In this document: positions 1-9,064 of the stretch, piece after piece
How the letters are laid out: each line of letters opens with the position of its first letter
Numbering within the stretch: position 1 is the stretch's first letter
NCBI RefSeq assembly: GCF_035958815.1
Contig: NZ_CP108383.1
Location: 5,704,001-5,768,000 of the forward strand
Length of the DNA: 64,000 nt
Source of the DNA: Nocardia sp. NBC_01327
GTDB lineage: Bacteria; Actinomycetota; Actinomycetes; Mycobacteriales; Mycobacteriaceae
Direction: 5' to 3'
Notes under the pieces: model-generated
Seen by the model: only the letters and a program-made list of their open reading frames with translations
Databases searched by the model: none
Told to the model about the DNA's origin: nothing
Program-made: the position numbers and the translations under genes

Positions 1-628
1 GTCTGCAGCAGGGCACGGCCACCGGCAAAATGACGTTCGTCGTGATAGGTGTCCAGCAGCCCGGCCGGAGCCCAGCCCTCGATCTCACCGACTCGAGCAT
101 GCCGAGATTGAGGGCGACCCACGGATCCGGCCCAGGCCGGGCGCGTCGATATCACCGTTGTCGAAAACGGTCACCGTATCGGGCACGGCGACATGACCGA
201 CCCTGTTGACGTCCGGATATGTGGTGCCGGGGAACGGGATTCCGGCCAGCCTCGTGTCCCCGGCGGATCTCGGTGCCCAGTTCGGCGGCGTGTTCGGCGA
301 GCACTCGCTCGGTATCCACCTGCGCGATCGCCACCGCCCGCAGCGGCGGATCGACCAGACCCCTGAGGTCCACATGCACACCGCCGAAAGGGAATCGGGG
401 CGGCGGATGCGGATCACTGGCGGCCGCTTCGAATCGATCCAGTAGGTCTCGGTAGCGCAGCAGATTCAGGATCTGCCCGCCGATGCCACTGGCCTTCGGG
501 GTATCGCGGGGCTGCGGGTACCGCTCCAGCACCACCGGCCGCACACCTGCCAGGCACAGCTCACCGGCCAGCATCAGGCCCGCGGGACCTGCCCCCGCAA
601 TGATCACGTCGGTGTCCGTCACACGCAT
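1..628 (-). pseudogene. Decayed FAD-dependent aromatic monooxygenase (continues past left edge)
   Basis: The N-terminal third is well preserved: ATG at 628 with a GGGGGAG ribosome site and a dinucleotide-binding motif (GAGPAGLM) near residue 10. After about residue 120 the frame breaks. Homologous text resumes in another frame (FPGTTYPDVNRV), then in another (GWAPAGLLDTYHDERH). Compared with the intact relative at 35793-37364, about 50 residues including the internal DG motif and about 150 residues including the GD FAD-binding motif are missing. So there are two internal deletions and at least two frameshifts. The remaining C-terminus lies outside the window. It cannot make a working hydroxylase. 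Family assignment is from motifs; the decay is seen directly. Confidence 0.85.
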
Positions 629-726
629 ATCGCTCCCCCGCATTCGCAGACTCTGGCTTCGGCCAGCGATTCTGCAGCAGTGCCGGGGTCTTGCGGCAAG
701 CCCCCGTGTGCGCTATATGCTGAAAG

Positions 727-755
727 GGGGAAGGGGTGAGTACTCCCCCTTCCCC
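727..755 (-). terminator. Probable terminator of the small membrane protein gene
   Basis: Arms GGGGAAGGGG (727-736) and CCCCTTCCCC (746-755) pair perfectly around a 9-nt loop, 44 nt beyond the stop at 799 on the minus strand, and are followed there by CTTTC. It could also act on readthrough in the other direction. Confidence 0.55.
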
Positions 756-798
756 GCAAACGTCTCCCTCAGCGAGCTACGTTGGGCGCGATGTCATC

Positions 799-1062
799 TC
801 ACTGACTCGGCTGCGGTACATCGACATGGCAGCTGTCGACCTTCGGGTTCGCGCCGAGATAGTTCAGCGGGCCGGCGATGATGGTCACCGCGATGGTGCC
901 GGTGCTCGCGCAGTTCGACGGCGCATTGTCGTAGTAGTGCCGCTGTCCCGCAGCGACAGCACCGACGATCAGCCATACGAACAGTACAAGTGTGACAACA
1001 CTGGAAATTGCCGAGCGACTTCGACCCCGGAATCGCAAGTCATCGTTGGCGTAGCTTCTCAT
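799..1062 (-). CDS. Small single-span membrane protein
   Basis: An 87-residue protein of unknown function. The ATG at 1062 is chosen over an upstream in-frame start because GGAGA lies 8-9 nt before it. A short charged N-terminus (RFRGRSRS) is followed by one hydrophobic span at residues 20-37, then an extracytoplasmic tail of about 50 residues with two cysteines (SNCAS and DSCHV) that could form a disulfide. It resembles small secreted or membrane hypotheticals of Nocardia, from memory. It has its own terminator downstream and no obvious operon partner. Confidence 0.7.
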   Translation of the reverse strand: MRSYANDDLRFRGRSRSAISSVVTLVLFVWLIVGAVAAGQRHYYDNAPSNCASTGTIAVTIIAGPLNYLGANPKVDSCHVDVPQPSQ

Positions 1063-1591
1063 TTTCCCGTCTCCGTTCTTCGGATTACCCACCTCTGGGT
1101 GCGGCGCTCCCACCAGCCGCTATACCCGGCAAGAGCCGTCCGAAACGGTGTACTGCAACAACTTCGGAATCTCCAGGTTTGTTTCGAAGTGATAGAAAGG
1201 GGAAGTCCCGTCTTGCCCGACTGTCCGGCGCGAACATCATGCGCACAATGCAGGAGATGGCCAGAGTGAGTAGAGAAATGCAGACCACACGTGGGATCCA
1301 GGGAAGAGGACAGGTCGCTGACACCGGCACTCGTGCCGACGTCAGCTGGCCCGAGCCGAGCCCCCTGGAACTTTGGTGGGAGCAGGTGATGTACCCCGAC
1401 GGAGCCGCTACGACACCGTCGCAGGCCTGAAAGAGGGCACCGCCGCCGGCAACACCGGCGGTCGCAGCAAATTTTCGAAGTTTCCGATATTTTACGAATT
1501 TGATGCCAGTGGTCCCGCCCGGATTATCCGGGCGGGACCACTGCATTTCGCAGGTCTTCGGCGGTCGATCGACCGCGTTCTCTCGCGGTGA
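1063..1591. other. 529-bp stretch without a confident gene
   Basis: A minus-strand reading frame spans 1085-1546. Its residues 15-45 look like a short basic plus hydrophobic leader, but the only ATG lies inside the 1508-1542 hairpin, there is no ribosome site, and the end overlaps the leader of the 799-1062 gene. I see a palindromic terminator here and possible promoter sequence for 799-1062, and nothing else I can support. Confidence 0.4.
1508..1542 (-). terminator. Perfect 17-bp hairpin downstream of csbD-like gene
   Basis: Two 17-nt arms beginning AGTGGTCCCG match perfectly about a single central T. It lies about 50 nt past the stop of the CsbD-like gene on the minus strand. There is no strong U-tract, so termination may be U-independent, as is common in high-GC actinobacteria. 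Confidence 0.6.
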
Positions 1592-1765
1592 TCAGTCGCG
1601 GAAGGCGTCCTTTACCTTCTCGCCCGCATCCTTGATGTTCGCCTTGATCTGATCGGCCTTACCTTCGTGCTGTGTTTCCTTGTCGCCGGTCGCCTGGCCG
1701 AACTTCTCCTTGGCCTGGCCCGCAACATCATCGATCTTGTTCTTGGCCTTGTCGGTCGCACTCAT
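1592..1765 (-). CDS. CsbD-family stress-associated protein
   Basis: A 57-residue, highly charged protein rich in Lys, Asp and Glu (starting MSATDKAKNKIDDVAGQAKE), with the KAKNKIDD/GQAKEKFGQATGD repeat-like pattern of the CsbD family. Length fits the family (50-70 residues). GGAAGGGA lies 9 nt before the ATG. CsbD proteins are induced by general stress sigma factors in other bacteria; their biochemical role is unknown. It is divergent from gntK and ends near a strong hairpin. Confidence 0.88.
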   Translation of the reverse strand: MSATDKAKNKIDDVAGQAKEKFGQATGDKETQHEGKADQIKANIKDAGEKVKDAFRD

Positions 1766-1898
1766 ATCGATGTCCCTTCCTAGGCTGACCGGCCTGCTCT
1801 ATCCGGCCGGTCCCAGTGGCAATTACCGGATAGGGCCGAATGAAACGCTCGCGGAGAGATACGCCACTGTTGTCATGACATCGGGAATAGGAGGATTC

Positions 1899-2477
1899 AT
1901 GGCAATCGGCGACAGGGCGCGGCCGCGGATCGTGGTGGTCATGGGCGTCTCCGGATCGGGCAAGTCCACCCTCGGCGGCACGCTCGCCACCGCTCTGGGC
2001 TGGGACTTCCTGGAGGGCGACGATCTGCATCCGGCGGCCAATATCGCGAAAATGGCGGCGGGCCAACCGCTTACCGACGACGATCGGCGGCCGTGGCTGG
2101 CGGCCATTTCCCAGTGGATGTCCGGCGAGATAATCGCGGGACGGTCGGGCATCGTCACCTGCTCCGCGCTGAAACACTCGTATCGAGACATGCTGCGCCG
2201 CAGCATGATCGATCATCCCGGAGCCGACCTCACGTTTGTGTACCTGTCCGGCTCCCGGGACCGGCTCGAACACCGCCTCACCACCCGCACGGACCACTTC
2301 ATGCCACCCGGCCTGCTGGACTCCCAGCTCGGCACCCTCGAGGCTCCCACTCCCGAGGAGGGAATCATCACCCTCGAAATCGGCCCTCCGCCACCCGAAA
2401 TCGCTGCCGCCGCACTGGCCGCGATCGATGAAAGCGCAGGTCGGCTGCGGCGGCCGAGCAGCGCTGACCCGCACTGA
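1899..2477 (+). CDS. gntK: Gluconokinase
   Basis: Phosphorylates D-gluconate with ATP to 6-phosphogluconate, feeding the pentose phosphate pathway in the cytosol. The 192-residue length fits GntK. The P-loop GVSGSGKST is at residues 15-23, followed by the family motifs EGDDLHP, the PLTDDDRRPWL segment and a CSALK element. The ATG at 1899 sits 5 nt after AGGAGG, so the longer upstream frame is not used. The C-terminal 15 residues are low-complexity. There is no gluconate permease next to it. Confidence 0.93.
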   Translation: MAIGDRARPRIVVVMGVSGSGKSTLGGTLATALGWDFLEGDDLHPAANIAKMAAGQPLTDDDRRPWLAAISQWMSGEIIAGRSGIVTCSALKHSYRDMLRRSMIDHPGADLTFVYLSGSRDRLEHRLTTRTDHFMPPGLLDSQLGTLEAPTPEEGIITLEIGPPPPEIAAAALAAIDESAGRLRRPSSADPH

Positions 2478-2546
2478 TAGCGTTGGCACGGTATCGATCA
2501 GACCGGACGAAACGGACTGTCATGGACGAGGAGAGAGGGCATCGCG

Positions 2547-5500
2547 GTGGTTGGTCCAGCGGGCGATTCCTCCCCCGGCGACAATGCGTTCTTTCCCGCT
2601 GAAGTCCTCGCGATCGACGGCGAGAGTCCGCTCAATCGATTGCTGATGGATACCGACTGGTCGGCGACCGCACTGGGCCCGGTCGAGGACTGGCGCCAGG
2701 AATTGCGCACCATCGCCGGCGCCTGCATGAACTGCCCGTTCCCCATGATGATCATGTGGGGTCCGGAGCTGGCCATGATCTACAACGATGCCTTCGTCCC
2801 GATCCTCGGCGCCAAACATCCCGCGCTCGGACAACCCTGCGCCGAGGTCTGGTCCGATGCCTGGCCGGTGGTCGGCGAGATGATCGGCAATGTCATCGAC
2901 CGCGGCGAACCCACGTACCACCAGGACCTGCCGATGACGCTGCATCGGCACGGCTTCGACGAATCGGTCTATTTCACCTTCGCCTACAGCCCGATTCGCC
3001 TCGCGGGCGGCGGGGTGGGCGGGGTGCTGACCGTGGTCACCGAGACCACCGCGCAGGTGCTCGGCACGCGCCGTTTGCAGATGCTGCGGGAGCTGGGCGA
3101 GGCCCGTTCGGCGCAGATCGCCGATGTGGGCGAGGCCTGCCTCGCGGCGGCGGCGGTGCTCGACGCGCACCGGGAGGACGTGCCGTTCGGCGCCATCTAT
3201 CTGCTGGGCGAGGACGGCGAACACGCCGATATCCACGCCGCCTTCGGCGCGGATTCCTCCCTCACCCGCTCACTCCCGGACACGATCTCCGCGCGCACGG
3301 ACGCGGGCTGGATCTGGCAGACCGCCACCTCCGGCATCCCGCATACCAGCATCCGGCAGACACCGGATGTCGTTGCGGCACAGGGCACTATCTCCTACAC
3401 CATGGTGGCACTGCCGCTCGCCGCCGCGGCGCCCGAGCGACCACGGGGCGTGGTGGTCTTCGGTGTCAGCCCGGATCTGCTGTTCGACGAGGCCTACCGC
3501 GGCTTCCTGAATCTCGCGGCCGGGCACCTGGCGACCGCGATCGCCGATGCCGAGGCCCGAGCCGCACAGGTGCGCCGCACAGCGGAGCTGGCCGAACTCG
3601 ATCGCGCGAAAACCCAGTTCTTCACCGGTGTCAGCCACGAACTGCGCACACCGCTGGCGCTGATCACCGGACCCGCCCAGGACGCGCTCACCGACGGGCG
3701 GTATCCGCTACCGCCCCCGCAGCGCGACCGGGTGGAGATCATCCGGCGCAATGCGGGACGCCTGCGGCGCATGGTCGACACCCTGCTCGATTTCAGCCGG
3801 ATCGAGGATGGCCGCCTCCGCTGCGAACCGGTCGCGGTCGAGGTGGCCGCGCTCACGCGCGGGATCGCGGAATCGTTCGCGCCCGCGCTGGAGCGGGCGG
3901 GACTGGGGTTCGTGCTCGACTGCCCGGCCAGTCCGCGGGCCGTGCTGATCGATCCGGCACTATGGGAGCGGATCGTGCTGAATCTGCTGTCCAATGCGGT
4001 GAAATTCACCCTGGCAGGTGAGATCCACGTCAGCCTGCGGATTGCGGACACCATGGTGGAACTGCAGGTGCGCGACACCGGTGTGGGCATACCGGCGGCC
4101 GACCTGCCGCATATCTTCGAGCGATTCCGGCAGGTGCGCGGGACGCACGGACGCTCACACGAGGGCTCCGGAATCGGGCTGGCCCTGGTCCAGGAATTGG
4201 CCCAGCTGCACGACGGCTCTGCCGAAGTAGCGAGCGAGATCGGCACGGGCAGCGTTTTCACCGTGCGCATCCCCGCGCGCTTCACCGAAACCCCCACCCG
4301 GTGGGCGCCCACCAACAGCATTGTCGACGACTACGTCACCGAGGCCATGCAGTGGCACGGTCCCGCCACCGGGGATGCGGATAATCCCTTGGCGCGCAAC
4401 CCTTCCGACGGCGATACCGTGCTCATCGCCGAGGACAATGCCGATCTCCGGAGGTATCTGGCGGGCCTGCTCGAGCCGGCGTACACCGTGACGCTGGCGG
4501 CCGACGGCAACGAGGCGCTGCGGCAGGCGCGCAGTCTTCGTCCCGATCTGGTGCTCGCGGACGTCATGATGCCCGGCCTCGACGGCTTCGCGCTGCTGCG
4601 CGCGCTGCGCGCCGATCCGGCCACGGCGGGAACGCCGGTGGTGTTCCTGTCCGCGCGCGCCGGTGAGGAAGCCGCCGCCGAGGGGCTGGCGGCCGGCGCC
4701 GACGACTATCTGACCAAACCGTTCTCCTCGACCGATCTGCTGGCGCGGGTCCGCTCGAATCTGCATTTGGCGCGCCTGCGAAATCACGAATCGGCCTGGC
4801 GCACAGCGCTTGTCAATGCCATGCAGGACGGCTTCCTGGTCATCGACACCGAATTCACGGTCCTCGAGATCAATGACGGCTTCACCCAGCTGCTCGGCTA
4901 CGACGCCGCGCGGCTGCCGTGGCGCAGGCCGCACCCCTGGTGGCCGGACGCCGAGCACGATCCCGAAGGTTTCGCGCTGATCGAAGCCGCGCACGCGGTG
5001 ATCGAGGCCGATGGGCGCGGGCGCTTCGTGCTGCCGCTGCGGCACAGGGACGGGCATCGGCTCTGGGTCGATGTCTCGCTGGACTCGCTGCAGGACCATC
5101 GCAGCGGCACCCGATTGCTGGTCGGCACGCTACGTGATGTCACCACGCAGCATCTGACCGCCGAACGTGATGCCGCTGTCGCGCGGCTGGCCGGCCGGAT
5201 CACCGGGCTCGACGACAGTGTCACCGTGGTGAAGGTCGGTCTGGCCGAACTGCGGGGGTTCTGGCTGGCCGAACGCGTCACCCTGGTCCACTTCGATCAG
5301 CCCGAGGATCCCGATGCTCCGAGGGTCGTCGGCGGTACGGGCCCGACTGCCCCGGCGGGGGCGGAGCTGCCACCGCGGCAGGCCGCCGAACTGGCTCGCG
5401 CCGGCAGTCTGTGCACGGTCACTCCCCCGGGCGCCGACGCCACCACGGTGACCGCAGTCGGCGCTCCGCTCTTCGACGGCACCGATCAGGCGCTGCTGTG

Positions 5501-6311
5501 GTTCGAGTTCGGGCATCCACGCACCTTCACCGTCGCCGATCGCGCACTGATGGTTCAGCTCACGGCACATCTGCAGCGGGCGCTCGGGCGGGCTCGGGCC
5601 GGTGACGAGCAGCGTCAGGTCGCCCTCGCCCTGCAGCGCGCGATTCTGGGACCCGCCGATCTGCCCGCGGGCTTCGCGGTGCGCTACGAACCGGCCAGTT
5701 CGACCCTGGAGGTCGGCGGCGACTGGTACGACGTCGTGGAGCTGCCCGGGGAACGCTACGGCGTCGTCGTGGGCGATGTGGTCGGCCACGGACTGCCCGC
5801 GGCCACCGCCATGGGCCAGCTCCGCAGTGCCGCGCGGGCGCTGCTGCTGGAGAACACCGGGCCGGGCGGGGTGCTCGCGGCGCTGGACCGCTTCGCCCAG
5901 CGCCAATCGGGGGCCTACTGCGCCACCGTCTTCTGCGCGGTCATCGATCCGGCCGCGCAGCACATTCGATACAGCAGCGCGGGGCACCTGCCCGCACTGC
6001 TGGCGGCACCGGACGGCACGGTTGGTCAGCTGCGGGATGCGCAATCGCTGCCGCTGGCCGTGCGCATCGGACGCGAACGGCCCGAAGCCACGATCGATAT
6101 CGCGGCGGACTCGCTGCTCCTGCTCTATACGGACGGACTCGTCGAACGGCGGCAGGAGATCATCGACACCGGTATCGCGCGCGCGGCGGCCGCCCTCGCC
6201 GAAGCGGTGAAGCTCACTCCCGCTGCGGCTGTCGAATATCTCTGCGCGTCGCTGCTCGACGACGGCAATCCCGACGATGATGTGGCACTACTGATCTACC
6301 GGCAGCCCTGA
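2547..6311 (+). CDS. Hybrid sensor histidine kinase with receiver and SpoIIE phosphatase domains
   Basis: A soluble 1,254-residue signalling protein. Domains in order: PAS-like sensor (about 35-175), GAF-like (190-340), HisKA with phosphoacceptor His364 in SHELRTP, HATPase with the N box near 478 and DTGVGIP near 510, receiver (624-740) with phosphoacceptor Asp672 in LADVMMPGLDG and the TKPF lysine, second PAS (750-865), second GAF (885-1015), and a C-terminal PP2C/SpoIIE phosphatase (1030-1254) with GGDWYDV, VGDVVGHG and the final DDDVALL metal motif. GTG start preceded by GAGAGAGGG. No membrane span. The phosphatase type is the one that dephosphorylates STAS antagonists, and such a gene lies convergent 29 bp away, so partner switching is the likely output (inference). 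Confidence 0.93.
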   Translation: MVGPAGDSSPGDNAFFPAEVLAIDGESPLNRLLMDTDWSATALGPVEDWRQELRTIAGACMNCPFPMMIMWGPELAMIYNDAFVPILGAKHPALGQPCAEVWSDAWPVVGEMIGNVIDRGEPTYHQDLPMTLHRHGFDESVYFTFAYSPIRLAGGGVGGVLTVVTETTAQVLGTRRLQMLRELGEARSAQIADVGEACLAAAAVLDAHREDVPFGAIYLLGEDGEHADIHAAFGADSSLTRSLPDTISARTDAGWIWQTATSGIPHTSIRQTPDVVAAQGTISYTMVALPLAAAAPERPRGVVVFGVSPDLLFDEAYRGFLNLAAGHLATAIADAEARAAQVRRTAELAELDRAKTQFFTGVSHELRTPLALITGPAQDALTDGRYPLPPPQRDRVEIIRRNAGRLRRMVDTLLDFSRIEDGRLRCEPVAVEVAALTRGIAESFAPALERAGLGFVLDCPASPRAVLIDPALWERIVLNLLSNAVKFTLAGEIHVSLRIADTMVELQVRDTGVGIPAADLPHIFERFRQVRGTHGRSHEGSGIGLALVQELAQLHDGSAEVASEIGTGSVFTVRIPARFTETPTRWAPTNSIVDDYVTEAMQWHGPATGDADNPLARNPSDGDTVLIAEDNADLRRYLAGLLEPAYTVTLAADGNEALRQARSLRPDLVLADVMMPGLDGFALLRALRADPATAGTPVVFLSARAGEEAAAEGLAAGADDYLTKPFSSTDLLARVRSNLHLARLRNHESAWRTALVNAMQDGFLVIDTEFTVLEINDGFTQLLGYDAARLPWRRPHPWWPDAEHDPEGFALIEAAHAVIEADGRGRFVLPLRHRDGHRLWVDVSLDSLQDHRSGTRLLVGTLRDVTTQHLTAERDAAVARLAGRITGLDDSVTVVKVGLAELRGFWLAERVTLVHFDQPEDPDAPRVVGGTGPTAPAGAELPPRQAAELARAGSLCTVTPPGADATTVTAVGAPLFDGTDQALLWFEFGHPRTFTVADRALMVQLTAHLQRALGRARAGDEQRQVALALQRAILGPADLPAGFAVRYEPASSTLEVGGDWYDVVELPGERYGVVVGDVVGHGLPAATAMGQLRSAARALLLENTGPGGVLAALDRFAQRQSGAYCATVFCAVIDPAAQHIRYSSAGHLPALLAAPDGTVGQLRDAQSLPLAVRIGRERPEATIDIAADSLLLLYTDGLVERRQEIIDTGIARAAAALAEAVKLTPAAAVEYLCASLLDDGNPDDDVALLIYRQP

Positions 6312-6340
6312 GCCGCGAACTCCTTGTCCCGGAACGGAAT

Positions 6341-6724
6341 TCAGCCGACCGGCGGAGTGCCACCGGCGGCCAGCGCCGCCTCCACGCTGTCGAACAGATC
6401 CAGCAGCTGGTCCAGAGCGGCCACCTCGAGAGGACGGCGCACGGCAAAGGAGGGCACGATGCGGAGCGTGTCCGGCTGACCGTCGGAGGCGGCGATCAGC
6501 ACACTCATACCCGCCGAACCGAAGAATTCCACCTTGGACATATCCACGACCAGCACCGCCGGATGTACACCCAGCGCCTGCTCCAGCGCCGACTTCAGCA
6601 GCGGCGCCGAGGTCATATCCACCTCACCCGTGACCACGAGCACCTGATTCGCGCCGTAGGCCCGTTGCTGCACAGCCAATATGCGTGACACAGGATCGTC
6701 GTTGACCGGCACTGGTACCTCCAC
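6341..6724 (-). CDS. STAS-domain anti-anti-sigma factor
   Basis: A 127-residue single STAS domain of the SpoIIAA/RsbV type. The signature FFGSAGMSVL carries the expected phosphoserine, Ser70. In this family the unphosphorylated form binds an anti-sigma kinase and frees a sigma factor; a SpoIIE-type phosphatase resets it. The giant kinase/phosphatase at 2547-6311 ends 29 bp away in convergent orientation. No anti-sigma kinase or sigma gene is in the window, so the target is unknown. Confidence 0.88.
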   Translation of the reverse strand: MEVPVPVNDDPVSRILAVQQRAYGANQVLVVTGEVDMTSAPLLKSALEQALGVHPAVLVVDMSKVEFFGSAGMSVLIAASDGQPDTLRIVPSFAVRRPLEVAALDQLLDLFDSVEAALAAGGTPPVG

Positions 6725-6828
6725 TGTGTCCGTGAACCCGCGCCGCTGCGGGGAGCGGCGGACGAACGTTGATCGATCAAACCTACCGCGCCCACGGGCC
6801 GGGGTGCGACCACATCACCCGGGCCGGG

Positions 6829-7392
6829 CTACGAGAGATACGGCGTCAGATGCGGGACGACCTCGGCGACGTGCAGTGCGGGAATGCCGGCGCCGATGGC
6901 GTCGAACTCCCAGGACACCGGCGTGCGATAGAGCCGGCCCAGCACCAGGGCGGTATGCGTGCCGCCGGTCAGCACGAAGCGATTGATCTCGACGGTGGAT
7001 CCGGCATCGACGAAACGGCAGTACGCATTGTCGATATTCGCGAAACTCTGGCCGGTGTACGAGGTTACGACGACGATGACCATGGTCACCTCCGGCGCCA
7101 TCCGCACCAGATCGAAGACGATCACCTCATTGTCCCCCGGGCCCTCACCCGTCTGATTGTCCCCGGTATGACGGACCGATCCGTCCTGCGAGATGAGCTG
7201 GTCGTGAAAGACCACATCCACCAGTCGATCACCGCTGAAAAGCAGTGCCGCCAAATTCAAGTCGAACCTGAACACCTCGACCGGCATGCCGTCGGGCTGT
7301 TCCACCACCCCGAATTCCGCTGGGTCCCAACCCAATGCGACCGCAACGCTTTCCAGCGTCGTACCATCGATATTCTGTAGAGCTATGGACAC
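6829..7392 (-). CDS. TerD-family protein
   Basis: A 187-residue protein with TerD family landmarks: VALGWDP near residue 15, FDLNLAALLF near 38, the calcium-site segment GEGPGDNE near 75, and the C-terminal LGRLYR...WEFDAIGAG. TerD proteins bind calcium and are linked to tellurite and general stress tolerance. The GTG at 7392 is chosen because GGAAGGGG lies 7 nt upstream and TerD domains begin at this point; the frame extends further upstream without homology. It is a lone copy, with no terZABCE partners here. Confidence 0.85.
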   Translation of the reverse strand: MSIALQNIDGTTLESVAVALGWDPAEFGVVEQPDGMPVEVFRFDLNLAALLFSGDRLVDVVFHDQLISQDGSVRHTGDNQTGEGPGDNEVIVFDLVRMAPEVTMVIVVVTSYTGQSFANIDNAYCRFVDAGSTVEINRFVLTGGTHTALVLGRLYRTPVSWEFDAIGAGIPALHVAEVVPHLTPYLS

Positions 7393-7822
7393 CGAGTGTC
7401 CCCTTCCGATCCGAGATTCGTTCCGACGCAGCCCTATCCGATCAGCTGCCCACAGTGCGGACTTTCCCGGAGATCGATCCTCGAAACAGGTTGCGCACAT
7501 CGCTGTTCGGCGACAGGCCTTCGAGGCCGCCGGACCGCGCGCAAAATCTCCGGCCGCTGACGGTTTGGCCTCGAGATTCGCGGGTACTGGGAGTGAGTGA
7601 CCTCGATCGAACAACGACTTGTGAGCCCGTTCCGCACCGTGCACCCGAACTCCGGCGCTGCCCCGTGGAACAGCTCTCACCAGCGCCGTTACCTCCAGGC
7701 CCAGTATCAGACCGCCGCTGTCGCGATCGCCAGCAGCGCGCTCGCCGGAGCGATTCTCACGCTCGGCGTACTGCCCGGCCTGTAGCCGATCATCCCGAAA
7801 CCTGGCGCACCCCGGCGACGCA
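7393..7822. other. 430-bp gap between TerD-like gene and cobL
   Basis: Holds one weak plus-strand candidate (7597-7785, listed separately) and otherwise nothing I can name. The first 60 bases next to 7392 must contain the TerD-like gene's promoter and leader. Confidence 0.4.
7597..7785 (+). CDS. Possible small membrane protein
   Basis: A 62-residue frame whose last third (TAAVAIASSALAGAILTLGVL) is a plausible single membrane span. GTG start with GGGAG only 3-4 nt upstream, which is tight. The N-terminal half is polar with no recognisable family. It could be chance; the hydrophobic tail is the only support. Confidence 0.3.
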   Translation: MTSIEQRLVSPFRTVHPNSGAAPWNSSHQRRYLQAQYQTAAVAIASSALAGAILTLGVLPGL

Positions 7823-9064
7823 CTACCCGGATTTGACCGCCGACCACTGTGTCACGGGGAGTTGCGGTCGCCAGGCGGTGAATCCGCCGAGCGGTTCGGC
7901 ACGGTAGACCTGGAATCGGCGCAGGGTGCCGCCGTATTCAGCGGCCAGCGCCGTCAGTCGCGCCTCGGATTCGGCGGTCACCGCATTGGCGACCATTCGA
8001 CCGCCGGGGAGCAGACGGCCCCAGCAGGCTTCGAACATGCCCTCCTGGGTGAGACCGCCGCCGAGGAAGACGGCGTGCGGAGCGGGCAGATCCGTGAATG
8101 CCCCGGGGGCCGCGCCGCGCACCTCGATTCCCGGGACGCCGAGTGCGGCGGCATTCTCGCCGATCTGCTTGCGGCGGCTCTCGATTCGCTCGAAGGTGAT
8201 GGCGCGGCAGGACGGATGCGTGCGGGACCATTCGATGGCAATGGTGCCCGAGCCGCCGCCGACATCCCACAGCACTTCGCCGGGGGCGGGGGCCAGTGCG
8301 GCCACGCTGAGGGTGCGGATCTCGTATTTGGTGAGCTGACCGTCACCGCTGTAGACCTCATCGGGCAGGCCCGGCAGGCGGGTGAGGCGCACGGCGGCCG
8401 GATCCGCGACGCACTGCACGGCGACGATATTCAGCGAATCACCGGGCGGCCGTTCCCATGTCGACGCCACCCCGGCGGCGAGCCGCTCCCCCGGACCACC
8501 GAGCTGTTCGAGCACGGTCATGGTGGACTCGCCGAAGCCGTTGCGCGCCAGTGCTTCCGCCAGCTGCGCTGGGGTGTGCTCGTCGGAGCTGAGCACGAGA
8601 ATCCGCCGCCCGCCGGCCAATTCGGGGAGCACCGTCTCCAGACGGCGGCCCACCGCGCTCACCACGGGGGTGTCCGCCAGCCCCCAGCCCAGCCGGGCGC
8701 AGGCCAGGGCCGCCGAGGACGGCTGCGGCAGCACGCGCAGGGCCGGTGCGCCCACCAGCCGGGCGAGGGTCACGCCGATGCCGTAGAACATCGGATCACC
8801 GCTGGCGAGCACGCACACCCGCACGCCCGCATATCTTTCGAGCAATCCCGGCAGTGCGGGCACCAGTGGCGAGGGCCAGGCGACCCGCTCGGCGGCGCTC
8901 TCCGCGGCGGGCACCAGCGCCAGTTGCCGCTCCGATCCGAGCAGCACCTGCGCCGCGGTGATGGCCCGCCTGCTCGCGCCGCCGAGCCCGTCCCAGCCGT
9001 CGGCGCCGATTCCGGCGACCACGATCGGGTCGCCGGACCAGGTCAGCGCGGGCATCTCGGTCAT
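7823..9064 (-). CDS. cobL: Precorrin-6Y C5,15-methyltransferase (CbiE-CbiT fusion)
   Basis: Methylates C5 and C15 of precorrin-6Y and decarboxylates the C12 acetate side chain in aerobic cobalamin synthesis, using S-adenosylmethionine. The N-terminal half (about 1-210) is a tetrapyrrole methylase with the GDPMFYGIG loop near 95. The C-terminal half (about 225-413) is a CbiT-type Rossmann methyltransferase with WDVGGGSGTIAIEW near 270. The 413-residue length fits fused CobL. Its start overlaps the stop of the upstream SDR gene by 4 nt, so the two are coupled. The pairing matches Rv2072c-Rv2073c of M. tuberculosis (recalled). Confidence 0.95.
   Translation of the reverse strand: MTEMPALTWSGDPIVVAGIGADGWDGLGGASRRAITAAQVLLGSERQLALVPAAESAAERVAWPSPLVPALPGLLERYAGVRVCVLASGDPMFYGIGVTLARLVGAPALRVLPQPSSAALACARLGWGLADTPVVSAVGRRLETVLPELAGGRRILVLSSDEHTPAQLAEALARNGFGESTMTVLEQLGGPGERLAAGVASTWERPPGDSLNIVAVQCVADPAAVRLTRLPGLPDEVYSGDGQLTKYEIRTLSVAALAPAPGEVLWDVGGGSGTIAIEWSRTHPSCRAITFERIESRRKQIGENAAALGVPGIEVRGAAPGAFTDLPAPHAVFLGGGLTQEGMFEACWGRLLPGGRMVANAVTAESEARLTALAAEYGGTLRRFQVYRAEPLGGFTAWRPQLPVTQWSAVKSG

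Noticed and set aside
1085..1546. 153-residue minus-strand frame
   Set aside because: Its only ATG lies in a 17-bp perfect hairpin, no ribosome site is seen, and it runs into the leader of the next gene. Kept only as a note in the gap entry.
6769..6780. TTGATCGATCAA palindrome upstream of the STAS gene
   Set aside because: A single short palindrome without a regulator gene nearby or a second copy; could be chance.
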